DNA of 38,387 nucleotides from Blastocatellia bacterium. GTDB lineage: Bacteria; Acidobacteriota; Blastocatellia; HR10; J050. The notes under the pieces were generated by a model, which had not been told where the DNA came from, ran no database searches, and was given only the letters and a program-made list of their open reading frames with translations. The translations under genes were made by a program, and so were the position numbers. Location: contig JALSQX010000063.1 of NCBI GenBank assembly GCA_026985075.1, positions 1-38,387 of the forward strand, written 5' to 3'. Positions 7,403 through 15,597 of this stretch are shown here, one piece after another. Position 1 is the stretch's first letter, and each line of letters opens with the position of its first letter.

Positions 7403-7696
7403 ATGAACAGCATGTTACCGTTTCTGCTCAGCCCCGCGGCTCGAAAAGCGCTGGGCCAGTTGCACAAGATGATCCAGGACCAACTCCCCAAGGCCGATCC
7501 GGAAACACAAGCCGTGATCGTGGGGATCGTCCTCTCCGTCGTCTGGCGCCTGGCCGATGCCTTTGGCCTCGATGGAGACGTGGCCCGGGCCAAAGCAGAG
7601 GTGTTCCCTCTGGCCGGGCTCGTGCTGGCGGCCAGAGAGGTGGGTGACTACCTCAAGCTGACCGAAGCGGATAAGAAGATCACCGAGACTCACTGA
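7403..7696 (+). CDS. Small helical protein, cassette B (paralogue of 5849-6163)
   Basis: The product has 97 residues from ATG 7403 behind GAGAGGAGCT. The layout repeats that of the cassette A protein: N-terminal amphipathic helix (ARKALGQLHKMIQDQ), a D-P-E-T turn, a hydrophobic helix ending in RLADAFGLDGD (cassette A: RIADALGVSDED), then a helix with Ala-Leu-rich pattern and a K/E-rich tail. Identity is modest outside these blocks, so the duplication is old. Its stop lies 6 bp before the third isolated repeat (7703-7739). Together with the gene before it, it forms a two-gene operon that lacks the first and fourth genes of cassette A. Confidence 0.78.
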   Translation: MNSMLPFLLSPAARKALGQLHKMIQDQLPKADPETQAVIVGIVLSVVWRLADAFGLDGDVARAKAEVFPLAGLVLAAREVGDYLKLTEADKKITETH

Positions 7697-7702
7697 TCTC
7701 AA

Positions 7703-7739
7703 GTGGGTGTCCGGGACTCGCTGCAGAGAGAATTGCGCC
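7703..7739 (+). repeat. Decayed isolated CRISPR repeat closing cassette B
   Basis: This 37-bp segment matches the array repeat at 30 of 37 positions by my count. The blocks GGGACTCGCT and CAGAGAG are kept, and it ends AATTGCGCC. It lies immediately after the second small-gene cassette. Greater decay with distance from the array (identical, then one change, then seven changes) suggests the repeats are older to the right. Confidence 0.85.
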
Positions 7740-7832
7740 AGTGCGCTGAAGTGGGTCAGAATATCGCAGGTCGATATGAACTCCGCATCGATCTGGATAG
7801 CCTGTACAATCTGAATCCATAAGGAGGGCACG

Positions 7833-9071
7833 ATGGAATCCACACTGCTTTGGGTGATCGTCGTCTCCGTCTTTCTCCTCATCGGCCTCCTGATCGGATT
7901 CCGACTGGGAGGCCGGCTGGCGGCTTCGCCGGACCTCTCCTGGGAGTTGAAGAGGCTTCGGGAGGACATCGCCAGAATCGACGAGAAAGTCGTTGACTCT
8001 TCCGAGAAGCAACTGGAGCGAGGTGAGAGGCAGTCGACCGAGGTGCGACGCGAAGTGGAGCAGAAGCTGGCCGACTTCAGGACCCAGATCGAAAACACCA
8101 TCAGTCGGTTTCAGCAGTCCATTGGCGAATCGGATGAGCAGAGCCGACAACTCATCGATCGACTGCGGCAGTCGCTCCTTGAGCAAATCGAGCAGATCAG
8201 CCGGCAGGTGACCGAGAAGCTCTCCGGCACCGGCGAGATGATCCAGCAGTTGGGACAACAGCTTGGCGAGTTGGGCAAGGCTCAGAGCGAACTCGAACGC
8301 ATCACCAGGGGCCTGGAGCGGGCTCTGGGGAGTCCCAAGGCGATCGGGGAGTTCGGAGAGAAGATACTGGGCCATATTCTCCGGGATGTGCTGCCCCAAT
8401 CTATGTTTGAACTCCAGTACAACATTGCCGGCAACCTCGTTGATGCGGCAGTGAGGGTTGGGGATGATAAGTGGCTCCCTATCGACTCCAAATTCCCCCT
8501 GCAAAATCTTCGCCGGGCCTGGGAGGCAGACAACGATCAGGAGAGGAACAAGGCCATGAGGGAGTTCATCAAAGATTTCCGGCTCCGAGTGGACGAGATC
8601 AGTTCCAAGTACATCCGACCCGATAAGGGAACCCTGGATTTTGCGTTCATGTTCATACCGAGCGAGAGGGTTTATTTCGAGGTGCTCAGTCCCGGGATAA
8701 GCCGGGACACCGTGGGCTACGCCATGGAGAAGAAGGTCTTGCCGGTCAGTCCGAACTCCCTCTTCGCCTACCTGAGCGCCGTGGTCGTCGCTTTTCAGGG
8801 CAAGCAGATCGAGCGCCAGGCCCAAAGAGTGCTCAACTCCCTGAATCGGCTGAGTCAACTCCTGAGCGAGGTGGAAGAGAGTATTCAGAAGAGCGAGCGC
8901 CAGACCGGTCATGCCAAAAGTAACATCGAAGACGCTGTTGGCAAGATTCAGCGACTCAGAGAAGAACTCGATACCCTCCATAGGATGAAACTGGAGCGGG
9001 CTGAGGAGCGGGGAGCGCTATCCCATGCCGAGGCTCAGCCAGAACTGGTCGAGTTTGCCGAGGAGGATTAG
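7833..9071 (+). CDS. rmuC: RmuC family DNA recombination protein
   Basis: The product has 412 residues from ATG 7833 behind ATAAGGAGGGCACG. A single N-terminal membrane helix (LLWVIVVSVFLLIGLLIGF) is followed by a long Gln/Glu/Arg-rich coiled coil (about residues 35-165). The conserved RmuC domain follows (about 165-380), with LGHILRDVLPQSMFELQYN, PIDSKFPLQNL and FMFIPSERVYFEVLS. These motifs and the length are typical. RmuC limits inversion and recombination at short inverted repeats and has a nuclease-like fold. Its position directly after the CRISPR-flanked cassettes may be chance, as it looks like ordinary chromosome, but a link with the many inverted repeats here is possible. Convergent with the cytochrome gene. 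Confidence 0.95.
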   Translation: MESTLLWVIVVSVFLLIGLLIGFRLGGRLAASPDLSWELKRLREDIARIDEKVVDSSEKQLERGERQSTEVRREVEQKLADFRTQIENTISRFQQSIGESDEQSRQLIDRLRQSLLEQIEQISRQVTEKLSGTGEMIQQLGQQLGELGKAQSELERITRGLERALGSPKAIGEFGEKILGHILRDVLPQSMFELQYNIAGNLVDAAVRVGDDKWLPIDSKFPLQNLRRAWEADNDQERNKAMREFIKDFRLRVDEISSKYIRPDKGTLDFAFMFIPSERVYFEVLSPGISRDTVGYAMEKKVLPVSPNSLFAYLSAVVVAFQGKQIERQAQRVLNSLNRLSQLLSEVEESIQKSERQTGHAKSNIEDAVGKIQRLREELDTLHRMKLERAEERGALSHAEAQPELVEFAEED

Positions 9072-9142
9072 GAGTTTCTCTCTTGCATTGTAAGTTGATT
9101 CGGCGCCGGGAATGAGCCCGCAGACAGGCAGAGAAGAAACAG

Positions 9143-9237
9143 GCCACAGATGGACACGGAAAAAGCGGGATGTGCACGGGTGAAAAAATGGGAGAAGATC
9201 GGTGAAGATCCCGCCGTTCGCTGTGTCCATCTGTGGC
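9143..9237. repeat. 95-bp element with 15-bp perfect terminal inverted repeats
   Basis: GCCACAGATGGACAC at 9143-9157 is perfectly inverted at 9223-9237, enclosing an AAAAAGCGGGATGTGCACGGG block. Related copies lie at 6807-6898 and 7030-7087. The size and structure suit a short palindromic or MITE-like intergenic repeat. No ORF lies within it. Confidence 0.8.
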
Positions 9238-9277
9238 TGTTGGGCGAGACGGACAGAGAGGGATTCGATGCGGAGTC

Positions 9278-9319
9278 GGCAGGTCGGATGGCGCGCGCTT
9301 CGCACCGTGCCGACCTGCC
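9278..9319. terminator. Hairpin between convergent genes, possible terminator
   Basis: A perfect 10-bp stem (GGCAGGTCGG at 9278-9287, CCGACCTGCC at 9310-9319) lies in the 370-bp gap between the ends of rmuC and the cytochrome gene. There is no clear T-tract on either side, so a factor-independent terminator is only a possibility. Confidence 0.35.
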
Positions 9320-9443
9320 AACTCGTCAACCGACCAAGACTCACGAACCGGCCGCCACGCACCGTTCCTCTCGAGCCGTCACTCTCCCCGGCTCGATGAT
9401 CCCGAGTTCACCATCAGCGGGAGACGAGCGTCATTCCCCATCG

Positions 9444-12347
9444 TCAATGCTCGACCGTCCGCCTCCCGTGTCCGGCGGCTTTGCTCGCCAACCGGTCCAC
9501 GCTGATGTCGGCGCTGAGGATGCGGACGATGTCCTCTCGCGATAATGCTCGCGCTCCAGGATGAGAATTCTCCTTCAGCAAATGTCCCTGTTCATCGATG
9601 AACCGATCCATTTGCTGGACTTCCACCACCACGCGCGAGACGCCCGCTGAACCCACCGTCGCCACCAGCGCGGGATGACGCGGATCGGTGACATCGACGA
9701 CCTGCAGACCGGCATCGCTATTGGCGATGAGCGCATAATCGTCTACGCCCGGTGGATTCATTTGACTGGCGACGTCCACATCCAGCGCTCGCCCCCCGAG
9801 ATCGGTCAGAGCAGCGACCTCTACGATGTCGTCCGGTTGCGTGATGTCGAAAACGTGGAGGCCGGATGCGCCCGCGGCTACATAGAGATAATCATGCTCG
9901 CGCGAGGGCGTGACGCCATCAGTGACCAGCCAGCGCGTGTAGGTATCCAGGGCCGCGGCACCCGGCAGAGGAAGACCGCCCACCAGCTTCGGCGAAGAGA
10001 ACTCCGGGAGCAGATCGATGATACGCACGCCGAAGTCGGGATCGGCCACGTAAGCGCGAGCGGCAAACGCCGGGCCGATCTGATGATGAGCGTATAAGCG
10101 AACGTCCACCGCCTTGATCCCGCTCAATCCCCCGGCGATGCGCGGCGCGTGATGATCGGAAATGTCCACAACAACCAGGCCCGCCTCGCCGGCGGCCACG
10201 AACAGGTGAATGCCCCAGGGAACGGCGCGTCGGGCCGTGGGGATGGGGACGGTAGTCACCATTTCGGGATGGCGGGCATCCTCGGTGCTGTAGATGTTGA
10301 TACCCACGCCCCTGACCACGACGTAGAGATAATCGGCGGCTCGGCTGACGTCGATGGCCTCGATATCATCAATCACGGCCGCGGGAGCATCGGGGATTCC
10401 CTGGCGCAGATCGAAGACGAACAATCCCGATCGCCCCGAAGCAACATAGAGATAGTCGGCCCGGCCCGAGACGACGTTGGGCGTGATCGCCACGGCGAGA
10501 GGATGGCCGGCAGGAAGCTCATCAACCAATCGGGGCGATCGCGGATCGGTCCAGCGATCGAAGACGAGAATGCCGTCCGGGCCCGCGGCGAACGCATACG
10601 TGCGGGCCAGCGAATAATTGCCCGATCCCAAACCCAACGAGGGCGGCGATCGATGGCACTCGGCGCAGGTGCGCACTTCGCCGACCGATCGGATGGTGTG
10701 CGGATTGACCGGATTGAGCGCCAGACCGGAGAGGCCGTTGACCGTGGCCGGCATGACGAAATTCAGCTTCTTCGTTCCATCGGGCGCGGTCACGTCAGCA
10801 ATCGGTTGGCAGCCGACAATGTAGGGCGACACTCTCCCTTCGGCGTTGTAGCCGATGGCGAAGTGCTTCAACGAGACGTAGACCTTGTCACTCGTCCTCA
10901 CCTTCCCCACTTCCTCTTTCCGCGTGATGAGATTGATGCCCGTCTGGCGCTCATCGCGCTCGAAGTGACAACCGAAGCAATTGGGCATCCAGGCGGCATG
11001 ACAGGCATAACACTCCAGACCTCCTTGCGGCTTCAAGTGATTGGCGTTCATCGCCGCCGCCGCTCGCGGATTGAAGCGGGGAGAGTTCGGATCGACGATG
11101 TCTTTGACCTGGGGGATGAGATGCTGGCGACCATCCACCTTGGAGGTGAGCACGACCGTTCCATCGCTCTGCCGATGGGCGTTCCATAACGGTTTCCCAT
11201 CGGCATCGATGAGCGTTCCTTCCTGCCAGGGAACGCCATGGCACGTGCGGCATTCGATCTTGGTCGCCTGATCCATGTGCCCGTAGATGTTCCCATCGCC
11301 CATGACGCCGGCTTCGGTGTGACAATCGATGCAGTGCAGCCCTCTCTCGCGGTGAATGTCAGGGGGATTGGTGGCCGGGTCGGTGTAGTGATAATTGTTG
11401 TTGAACTTCACATCGGTCGTGCCGGGAACGCCGGGTCCGGCGGGGAGGCGCGGCGGCATCTGCGCTCGTCCGGTGAAGCTCAATCCGATGCGCGCTCCGC
11501 GATGATGACAATGCAGGCACTGGCCGGTGGGAATGGCTCGGGTGATGCGATGGACGAGCGGATGGCCCTGCTCCTGATGATCGATGGAGGCATCGGCGCT
11601 CTGGGAGCGACCATCATCGGCGTAGATCATGTGACAGGCGGCGCATCCGTCGGCGCGATAGGTTCCATCGACGTCCTCAGCGCCGCGATACCCCTTGCCG
11701 CGCGTCCAGAGATGGCAGCGCGCACAGGCTTGACCGGGAACCGCTCGATAGTGCGTCGAGACGAGCGATTGGTCGAGCGTGGGATCATATTCGATGAGAT
11801 CGCGCAATTCCTCCACCGCGCCCCTCTCCGTGGGGACGTCACCATCATCATCGCGAATGGCGAAATTCCCGTAGATCGGCGTCTTGGTATCGACCACGCC
11901 ATTTTGATAGAGCCCTCCGGCGTGATGACCGGCGGTGGTGGCCATCAGGCTCTTCTTCACCCAATCGACTTGCATGACGTGACAGATGCCGCAGGTGCGA
12001 TCCACCACGCGCAAATTCGACGGATTGACGAATTGCTGGTAGGGAAGATCGTAATCCAGCGGTGGCGTGGTGTTGTCCATGATCACCGGGAGCGTGGGTT
12101 GGACGTGGGCTTTCTCTTTGTCATCGGTGGAATAGTCACCACCGTGACAAAACGTGCAGGGGATTTGGACTCTGGTGTGAATGTTCTCGATCTTGTCATG
12201 GCATGCCAGGCATCCAGGATGAGCCAGATCGTAAGGTGGTCCCGTCGATTGCGAGGTGACGGAACGGGTCGTGGTGAGCATGAACGATATGATGGCCAGG
12301 CATCCCATGATAGGCAATTTGATGAATGTCGTTCGTCTGCGTATCAT
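9444..12347 (-). CDS. Secreted multiheme c-type cytochrome with LVIVD-type propeller
   Basis: The product has 967 residues. ATG at 12347 follows CAAGGAGGCGACC, and the first 30 or so residues are a signal peptide. The N-terminal part (about residues 45-565) contains eleven CxxCH heme motifs: CLACH, CTFCH, CGICH, CARCH, CAACH, CLHCH, CIDCH, CRTCH, CYACH, CFGCH and CAECH. The C-terminal part (about 590-940) is a series of repeats such as HLFVAAGEAGLVVVDISD, YLYVAAGASGLHVFDITQ and YALIANSDAGLQVVDVTD, the LVIVD pattern predicted to form a beta-propeller. It is probably a periplasmic or cell-surface electron carrier. The electron partner is unknown, and no quinol oxidase or c-type maturation gene is next to it. 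It appears monocistronic, convergent to rmuC. The fusion of a heme domain and a protein-binding propeller suggests a surface-anchored redox module. Confidence 0.88.
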   Translation of the reverse strand: MIRRRTTFIKLPIMGCLAIISFMLTTTRSVTSQSTGPPYDLAHPGCLACHDKIENIHTRVQIPCTFCHGGDYSTDDKEKAHVQPTLPVIMDNTTPPLDYDLPYQQFVNPSNLRVVDRTCGICHVMQVDWVKKSLMATTAGHHAGGLYQNGVVDTKTPIYGNFAIRDDDGDVPTERGAVEELRDLIEYDPTLDQSLVSTHYRAVPGQACARCHLWTRGKGYRGAEDVDGTYRADGCAACHMIYADDGRSQSADASIDHQEQGHPLVHRITRAIPTGQCLHCHHRGARIGLSFTGRAQMPPRLPAGPGVPGTTDVKFNNNYHYTDPATNPPDIHRERGLHCIDCHTEAGVMGDGNIYGHMDQATKIECRTCHGVPWQEGTLIDADGKPLWNAHRQSDGTVVLTSKVDGRQHLIPQVKDIVDPNSPRFNPRAAAAMNANHLKPQGGLECYACHAAWMPNCFGCHFERDERQTGINLITRKEEVGKVRTSDKVYVSLKHFAIGYNAEGRVSPYIVGCQPIADVTAPDGTKKLNFVMPATVNGLSGLALNPVNPHTIRSVGEVRTCAECHRSPPSLGLGSGNYSLARTYAFAAGPDGILVFDRWTDPRSPRLVDELPAGHPLAVAITPNVVSGRADYLYVASGRSGLFVFDLRQGIPDAPAAVIDDIEAIDVSRAADYLYVVVRGVGINIYSTEDARHPEMVTTVPIPTARRAVPWGIHLFVAAGEAGLVVVDISDHHAPRIAGGLSGIKAVDVRLYAHHQIGPAFAARAYVADPDFGVRIIDLLPEFSSPKLVGGLPLPGAAALDTYTRWLVTDGVTPSREHDYLYVAAGASGLHVFDITQPDDIVEVAALTDLGGRALDVDVASQMNPPGVDDYALIANSDAGLQVVDVTDPRHPALVATVGSAGVSRVVVEVQQMDRFIDEQGHLLKENSHPGARALSREDIVRILSADISVDRLASKAAGHGRRTVEH

Positions 12348-12559
12348 GGTCGCCTCCTTGTGTTCCTCCTCGTTGGAGGAGGCATGATCAAATCACGTCG
12401 TGAAAAGTGCCTCGTGGCAGGGAGGTTCTACTCTCTCCGGGAACGGTGTTTCAAGGACAGTTGTCGCAAAAGAAGTGGGACATATGTCTCATTGTGAGGA
12501 GTAACGGCGGGCTTCGCGGGTGGGAAGATGCAGTGAATGAGCTGGCCATGTAGCGTTCA

Positions 12560-12835
12560 ATTGACTCCTCCCCGCCGGCGAGCGGCGGGGCTTCTGGGAA
12601 GATGGAATATTGGCCTCTCTGCTAGCTGGCACCTGATTCCTCCCCGCCGACTGGCGGCGGGGTTTCCCTGTGGGGAGAGGTGTCTCGAGCGAGCTGGCAC
12701 CGTGACTCCTCCCCGCCGGCGAGCGGCGGGGTTTCTGGGAGATGGCATGCAGCTCTTTGGACGAGGTGACATCATGACGTTTCCCCGCGGACGAGCGGCG
12801 GGGTTTCCCTCCAGGCTCTGGGGCTTGTCCCCGGG
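12560..12835 (-). repeat. Hairpin-repeat island 1 (minus-strand orientation)
   Basis: On the minus strand this reads as at least four units of AAGCCCCGCCGCT-loop-GGCGGGGAGGAGTCA, about 70 bp apart. Stems lie near 12566-12590, 12640-12665, 12708-12730 and 12782-12802, with variable stretches between. Stem arms change together (GCCGGCGAGCGGC, GCCGACTGGCGGC, GCGGACGAGCGGC). Short ORFs here encode only the repeat (GKPRR..AGR) and are not genes. The unit resembles hairpins found at the right end of IS200/IS605-type elements, but no tnpA or tnpB is present. Confidence 0.85.
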
Positions 12836-12842
12836 GTCCGTG

Positions 12843-12978
12843 ACGTGCCAGCTCGTCCCCGGCGCGTTCCACATTCAGGAAAGCCCCGGAGCTGGACTCC
12901 GGGGATGGTTACGTGCCAGCTCGTCCCCGGCGCGTTCCACATTCAGGAAAGCCCCGGAGCTGGACTCCGGGGATGGTT
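12843..12978 (+). repeat. Exact 68-bp tandem duplication of a hairpin unit
   Basis: Two identical 68-bp units (12843-12910 and 12911-12978) each contain GTGCCAGCTCGTCC, GAAAGCCCCGGAG and CTCCGGGGATGGTTAC. The hairpin AGCCCCGGAG / CTCCGGGG is the plus-strand version of the units in 12560-12835. The remaining gap to the S9 peptidase gene (12979-13337) shows no gene; I see nothing firm in it. Confidence 0.9.
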
Positions 12979-13337
12979 ACTTTGTCAGCGGTGACGGGCG
13001 AGTGTTCAAGGGCGCTCTCATAGCATCCCTTCAGAGCCTCGCACGTCTGGAGAGTTGAATGCGCCTTGATCTCGCTCTGGACTTGTCCACCCCGGTAGTG
13101 TATTTTTTGCCTCCATGTGGTTCCCCCAACGTCATGAGATCGCGTTCAACCCACCATTATGGTCGGTGCGCCGGGGCAGCACGCTTCTTCAAGACACCGA
13201 TCAGGCGAGCATAGCTCAATCTCATGCTCGGCGCGCCGATGGCCAATGGCAGGTTGAACCGTCGATCGCAGGCTGAGTAGTCGGCGCGAGCTGGGGAACC
13301 CTCTCATGACCATCGACTTCAACTCGAGGAGGGCATC

Positions 13338-15335
13338 ATGAAACGAAGAGCGCTCATGCCACTCACTCTCTTCTGGCTGGTGAGTCTCAGCCTGGCCATT
13401 GCCGCCGCTCCGGCCAATCGCACCATCACGCCGGAGATCGTCGCTTCCATGAAACTGGTCACCGAAGTGGCCCTCTCTCCCGATGGCCAGTGGATCGCCT
13501 ACGTCGTGCGTTCGCCGCGCCAGGAGGGCGAAAAACCCGGCGGCTACCATTATCAGCTCTGGCTGGTGGATACCGAAGGGAAAGATCCCCATCCCTTGAC
13601 GGCCAGGGAATACAATGCCCGCTCCATACATTGGTTCAAGGACAGCAAGCGGATCGCTTTCCTCAGTCGCCGAGGGAAGAAGACTCAGCGGATCTACACC
13701 ATCCGCATCGATGGCGGCGAAGCGCAACCGCTCACGTCGGAAAAGCACAGCATCGCCAATTATGCCTTCTCTCCCGATGAGCAGCTCATCGCCTTCACGC
13801 GCCGGGACGCTCCCACTCCCGAAGAGGAAGAGAACAAGAGGAAAGGCCGGGACTGGCGCGTCGTCGGCCAGGATTTCAAGTATCTGCGCCTCTACATTCA
13901 CGATCTGGGAACCCGAGAGACGCGATTGCTCACCGATGAGAATCTCCACGTGACCGGATTCGACTGGTCGCCCGATGGTCGAGAAGTGATCTTCACCGCC
14001 AGTCAAACGCCGCTCACCGATCACACCTACATGTATCAGAAGATCTATCGCATCTCCGCCGCCGGCGGTCGCGCCGAGGTCGTCGTGCCCACCGAAGGGA
14101 AGTTGAGCCACGTGGCCTACTCGCCGAACGGTCGGCGCATCGCCTGGCTGGGCGCCGTCGATATCCACGATCCATCGGCGCAGAACGTGTTCATCGCGCG
14201 CCGGGATGGTCAAGGGAAGCGCAATCTCACCACCGATTATCAGGGCTCGGTCATCTGGTTCCACTGGCTGGACGATGAGACCATCGCCATGATCGGCATC
14301 GAAAAGACGGCGACGCGCGCCTATCGCCTGGACGTCAGCACGGGACGGAGAGAGCTCCTGTTGAGCAGTCGCCCGGTGTTCTCGGCGCTGAGCTTCGACG
14401 CCGACCATCGCGCCGCCGCATTCGCCGGCAGCACGCCGGTTCATCCCTCGGAGGTCTTTTATCTGGCTGGCAGGGACGAGCCGCGTCGATTGACGAACAA
14501 TAATCCCATCCTCGACGAACTGGAGCTGGCCGATCAATTCACCATCGAATATCAAGCTGACGACGGAACCACCATCACCGGGCTGGTCATGAAGCCGGTG
14601 GGATATCAAGAAGGACGACGCTATCCGCTCATCGTGAGCGTGCACGGAGGACCGGAAGCCGCCGTCCTCGATGGCTGGAACACCTACTACATTCGCTGGG
14701 GACAATTGCTCGCCGCTCACGGCTACGTCGTCTTCTGGCCCAATTATCGTGGCAGCACGGGCCGCGGCGTCGCGTATTCCAAGAAAGATCAGAAGGATCT
14801 CGGCGGCGCCGAATTCCGCGATGTGCTCGCGGGCATCGCTTATCTGGCCGATGAATTAGGCCTGGTCGATAAATCGCGCGTCGGCATGGGAGGCGGCTCT
14901 TATGGCGGCTACTTCTCGGCGTTGGCGGCGACACGGTATTCGGAGCATTTCAAGGCGGCCATCGATTTCGCCGGAATCACCAACTGGGTTTCTTTCCTCG
15001 GCACGAGCGACATTCCCATGGAGAACACGCTCGTCCACTGGGGATTCGAGCGTCCGTACGATCACCTGGAGGAGATGTGGAATGCTTCGCCGATGAAGTA
15101 CATCAAACAGAGCAAAACGGCCCTGCTCATCGCTCACGGCGCTGAGGATGAGCGCGTGCCCATCGGCCAGGCGTGGGAGATCTACACGGCGCTCCGCATC
15201 CTTGATCAGACGCCATACGAGTTCGTCATCTATCCCCGCGAAGGGCACGGGCTGGCCGAGCGCGAGCATCAGATCGATTTCATGAAACGCGTGCTCCGGT
15301 GGTTCGATACCTACGTGAAGGGAGCGAGCCGTTGA
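13338..15335 (+). CDS. Secreted S9-family (prolyl oligopeptidase-type) serine peptidase
   Basis: The product has 665 residues from ATG 13338 behind CGAGGAGGGCATC. A signal peptide (about 1-24) precedes a TolB/WD-like propeller (about 40-400, with repeats of the form SPDGQWIAYV, SPDEQLIAF, SPDGREVIF). The C-terminal alpha/beta-hydrolase domain (about 430-665) contains the nucleophile motif GGGSYGGYF (Ser521), the Asp of HGAEDERV (Asp604) and the His of REGHGL (His637), so the triad is complete. Members of this family cleave short peptides, often after proline, and the propeller restricts access to the site. It is probably periplasmic. It opens a run of four exported hydrolases, each with its own ribosome-binding site. 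The exact subfamily and specificity cannot be read from motifs. Confidence 0.93.
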   Translation: MKRRALMPLTLFWLVSLSLAIAAAPANRTITPEIVASMKLVTEVALSPDGQWIAYVVRSPRQEGEKPGGYHYQLWLVDTEGKDPHPLTAREYNARSIHWFKDSKRIAFLSRRGKKTQRIYTIRIDGGEAQPLTSEKHSIANYAFSPDEQLIAFTRRDAPTPEEEENKRKGRDWRVVGQDFKYLRLYIHDLGTRETRLLTDENLHVTGFDWSPDGREVIFTASQTPLTDHTYMYQKIYRISAAGGRAEVVVPTEGKLSHVAYSPNGRRIAWLGAVDIHDPSAQNVFIARRDGQGKRNLTTDYQGSVIWFHWLDDETIAMIGIEKTATRAYRLDVSTGRRELLLSSRPVFSALSFDADHRAAAFAGSTPVHPSEVFYLAGRDEPRRLTNNNPILDELELADQFTIEYQADDGTTITGLVMKPVGYQEGRRYPLIVSVHGGPEAAVLDGWNTYYIRWGQLLAAHGYVVFWPNYRGSTGRGVAYSKKDQKDLGGAEFRDVLAGIAYLADELGLVDKSRVGMGGGSYGGYFSALAATRYSEHFKAAIDFAGITNWVSFLGTSDIPMENTLVHWGFERPYDHLEEMWNASPMKYIKQSKTALLIAHGAEDERVPIGQAWEIYTALRILDQTPYEFVIYPREGHGLAEREHQIDFMKRVLRWFDTYVKGASR

Positions 15336-15549
15336 CCGAGTGGTTCGGGGATGGGAAGAGGCGAGCAGGCCGCTCACGTCATCCCATCCCTTTCTCGGGA
15401 ATCGTTCACCCGAACGGGGGAATGAAACCACCGAGATCGCCGGAGCCCGAGAGCGTCTTTTCCTGGCGTTCTCCACGTCCTTTGCGGTGACTTTTCCGGG
15501 GAATCGCCCATGAGCTCTTGCGCACGCCGAGCGACGAAAATGGAATAAC

Positions 15550-15566
15550 GCAAGCTGACAGCTTGC
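15550..15566. repeat. Small palindrome upstream of the M28 gene (copy 1)
   Basis: GCAAGCTG-A-CAGCTTGC forms an 8-bp stem 31 bp before the ATG of the M28 peptidase gene. It belongs to a small set of similar palindromes, each just upstream of a gene: 17110-17130, 19481-19505 and 29852-29876. Confidence 0.6.
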
Positions 15567-15597
15567 ACCACCCCTTTCCTTACAGGAGGCTGAAGAT

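Noticed and set aside
7680-8981. 433-residue minus-strand ORF opposite rmuC
   Set aside because: Shadow of the rmuC frame, with Leu/Gln-rich composition mirroring its coiled coil; it also reads through the decayed CRISPR repeat.
11238-12497. 419-residue plus-strand ORF opposite the cytochrome
   Set aside because: Lies against eleven intact heme motifs with a good ribosome-binding site and signal peptide on the other strand.
12489-12872. ORFs with repeated GKPRR..AGR or NPAARRRGGV
   Set aside because: Translation of the hairpin repeats only.
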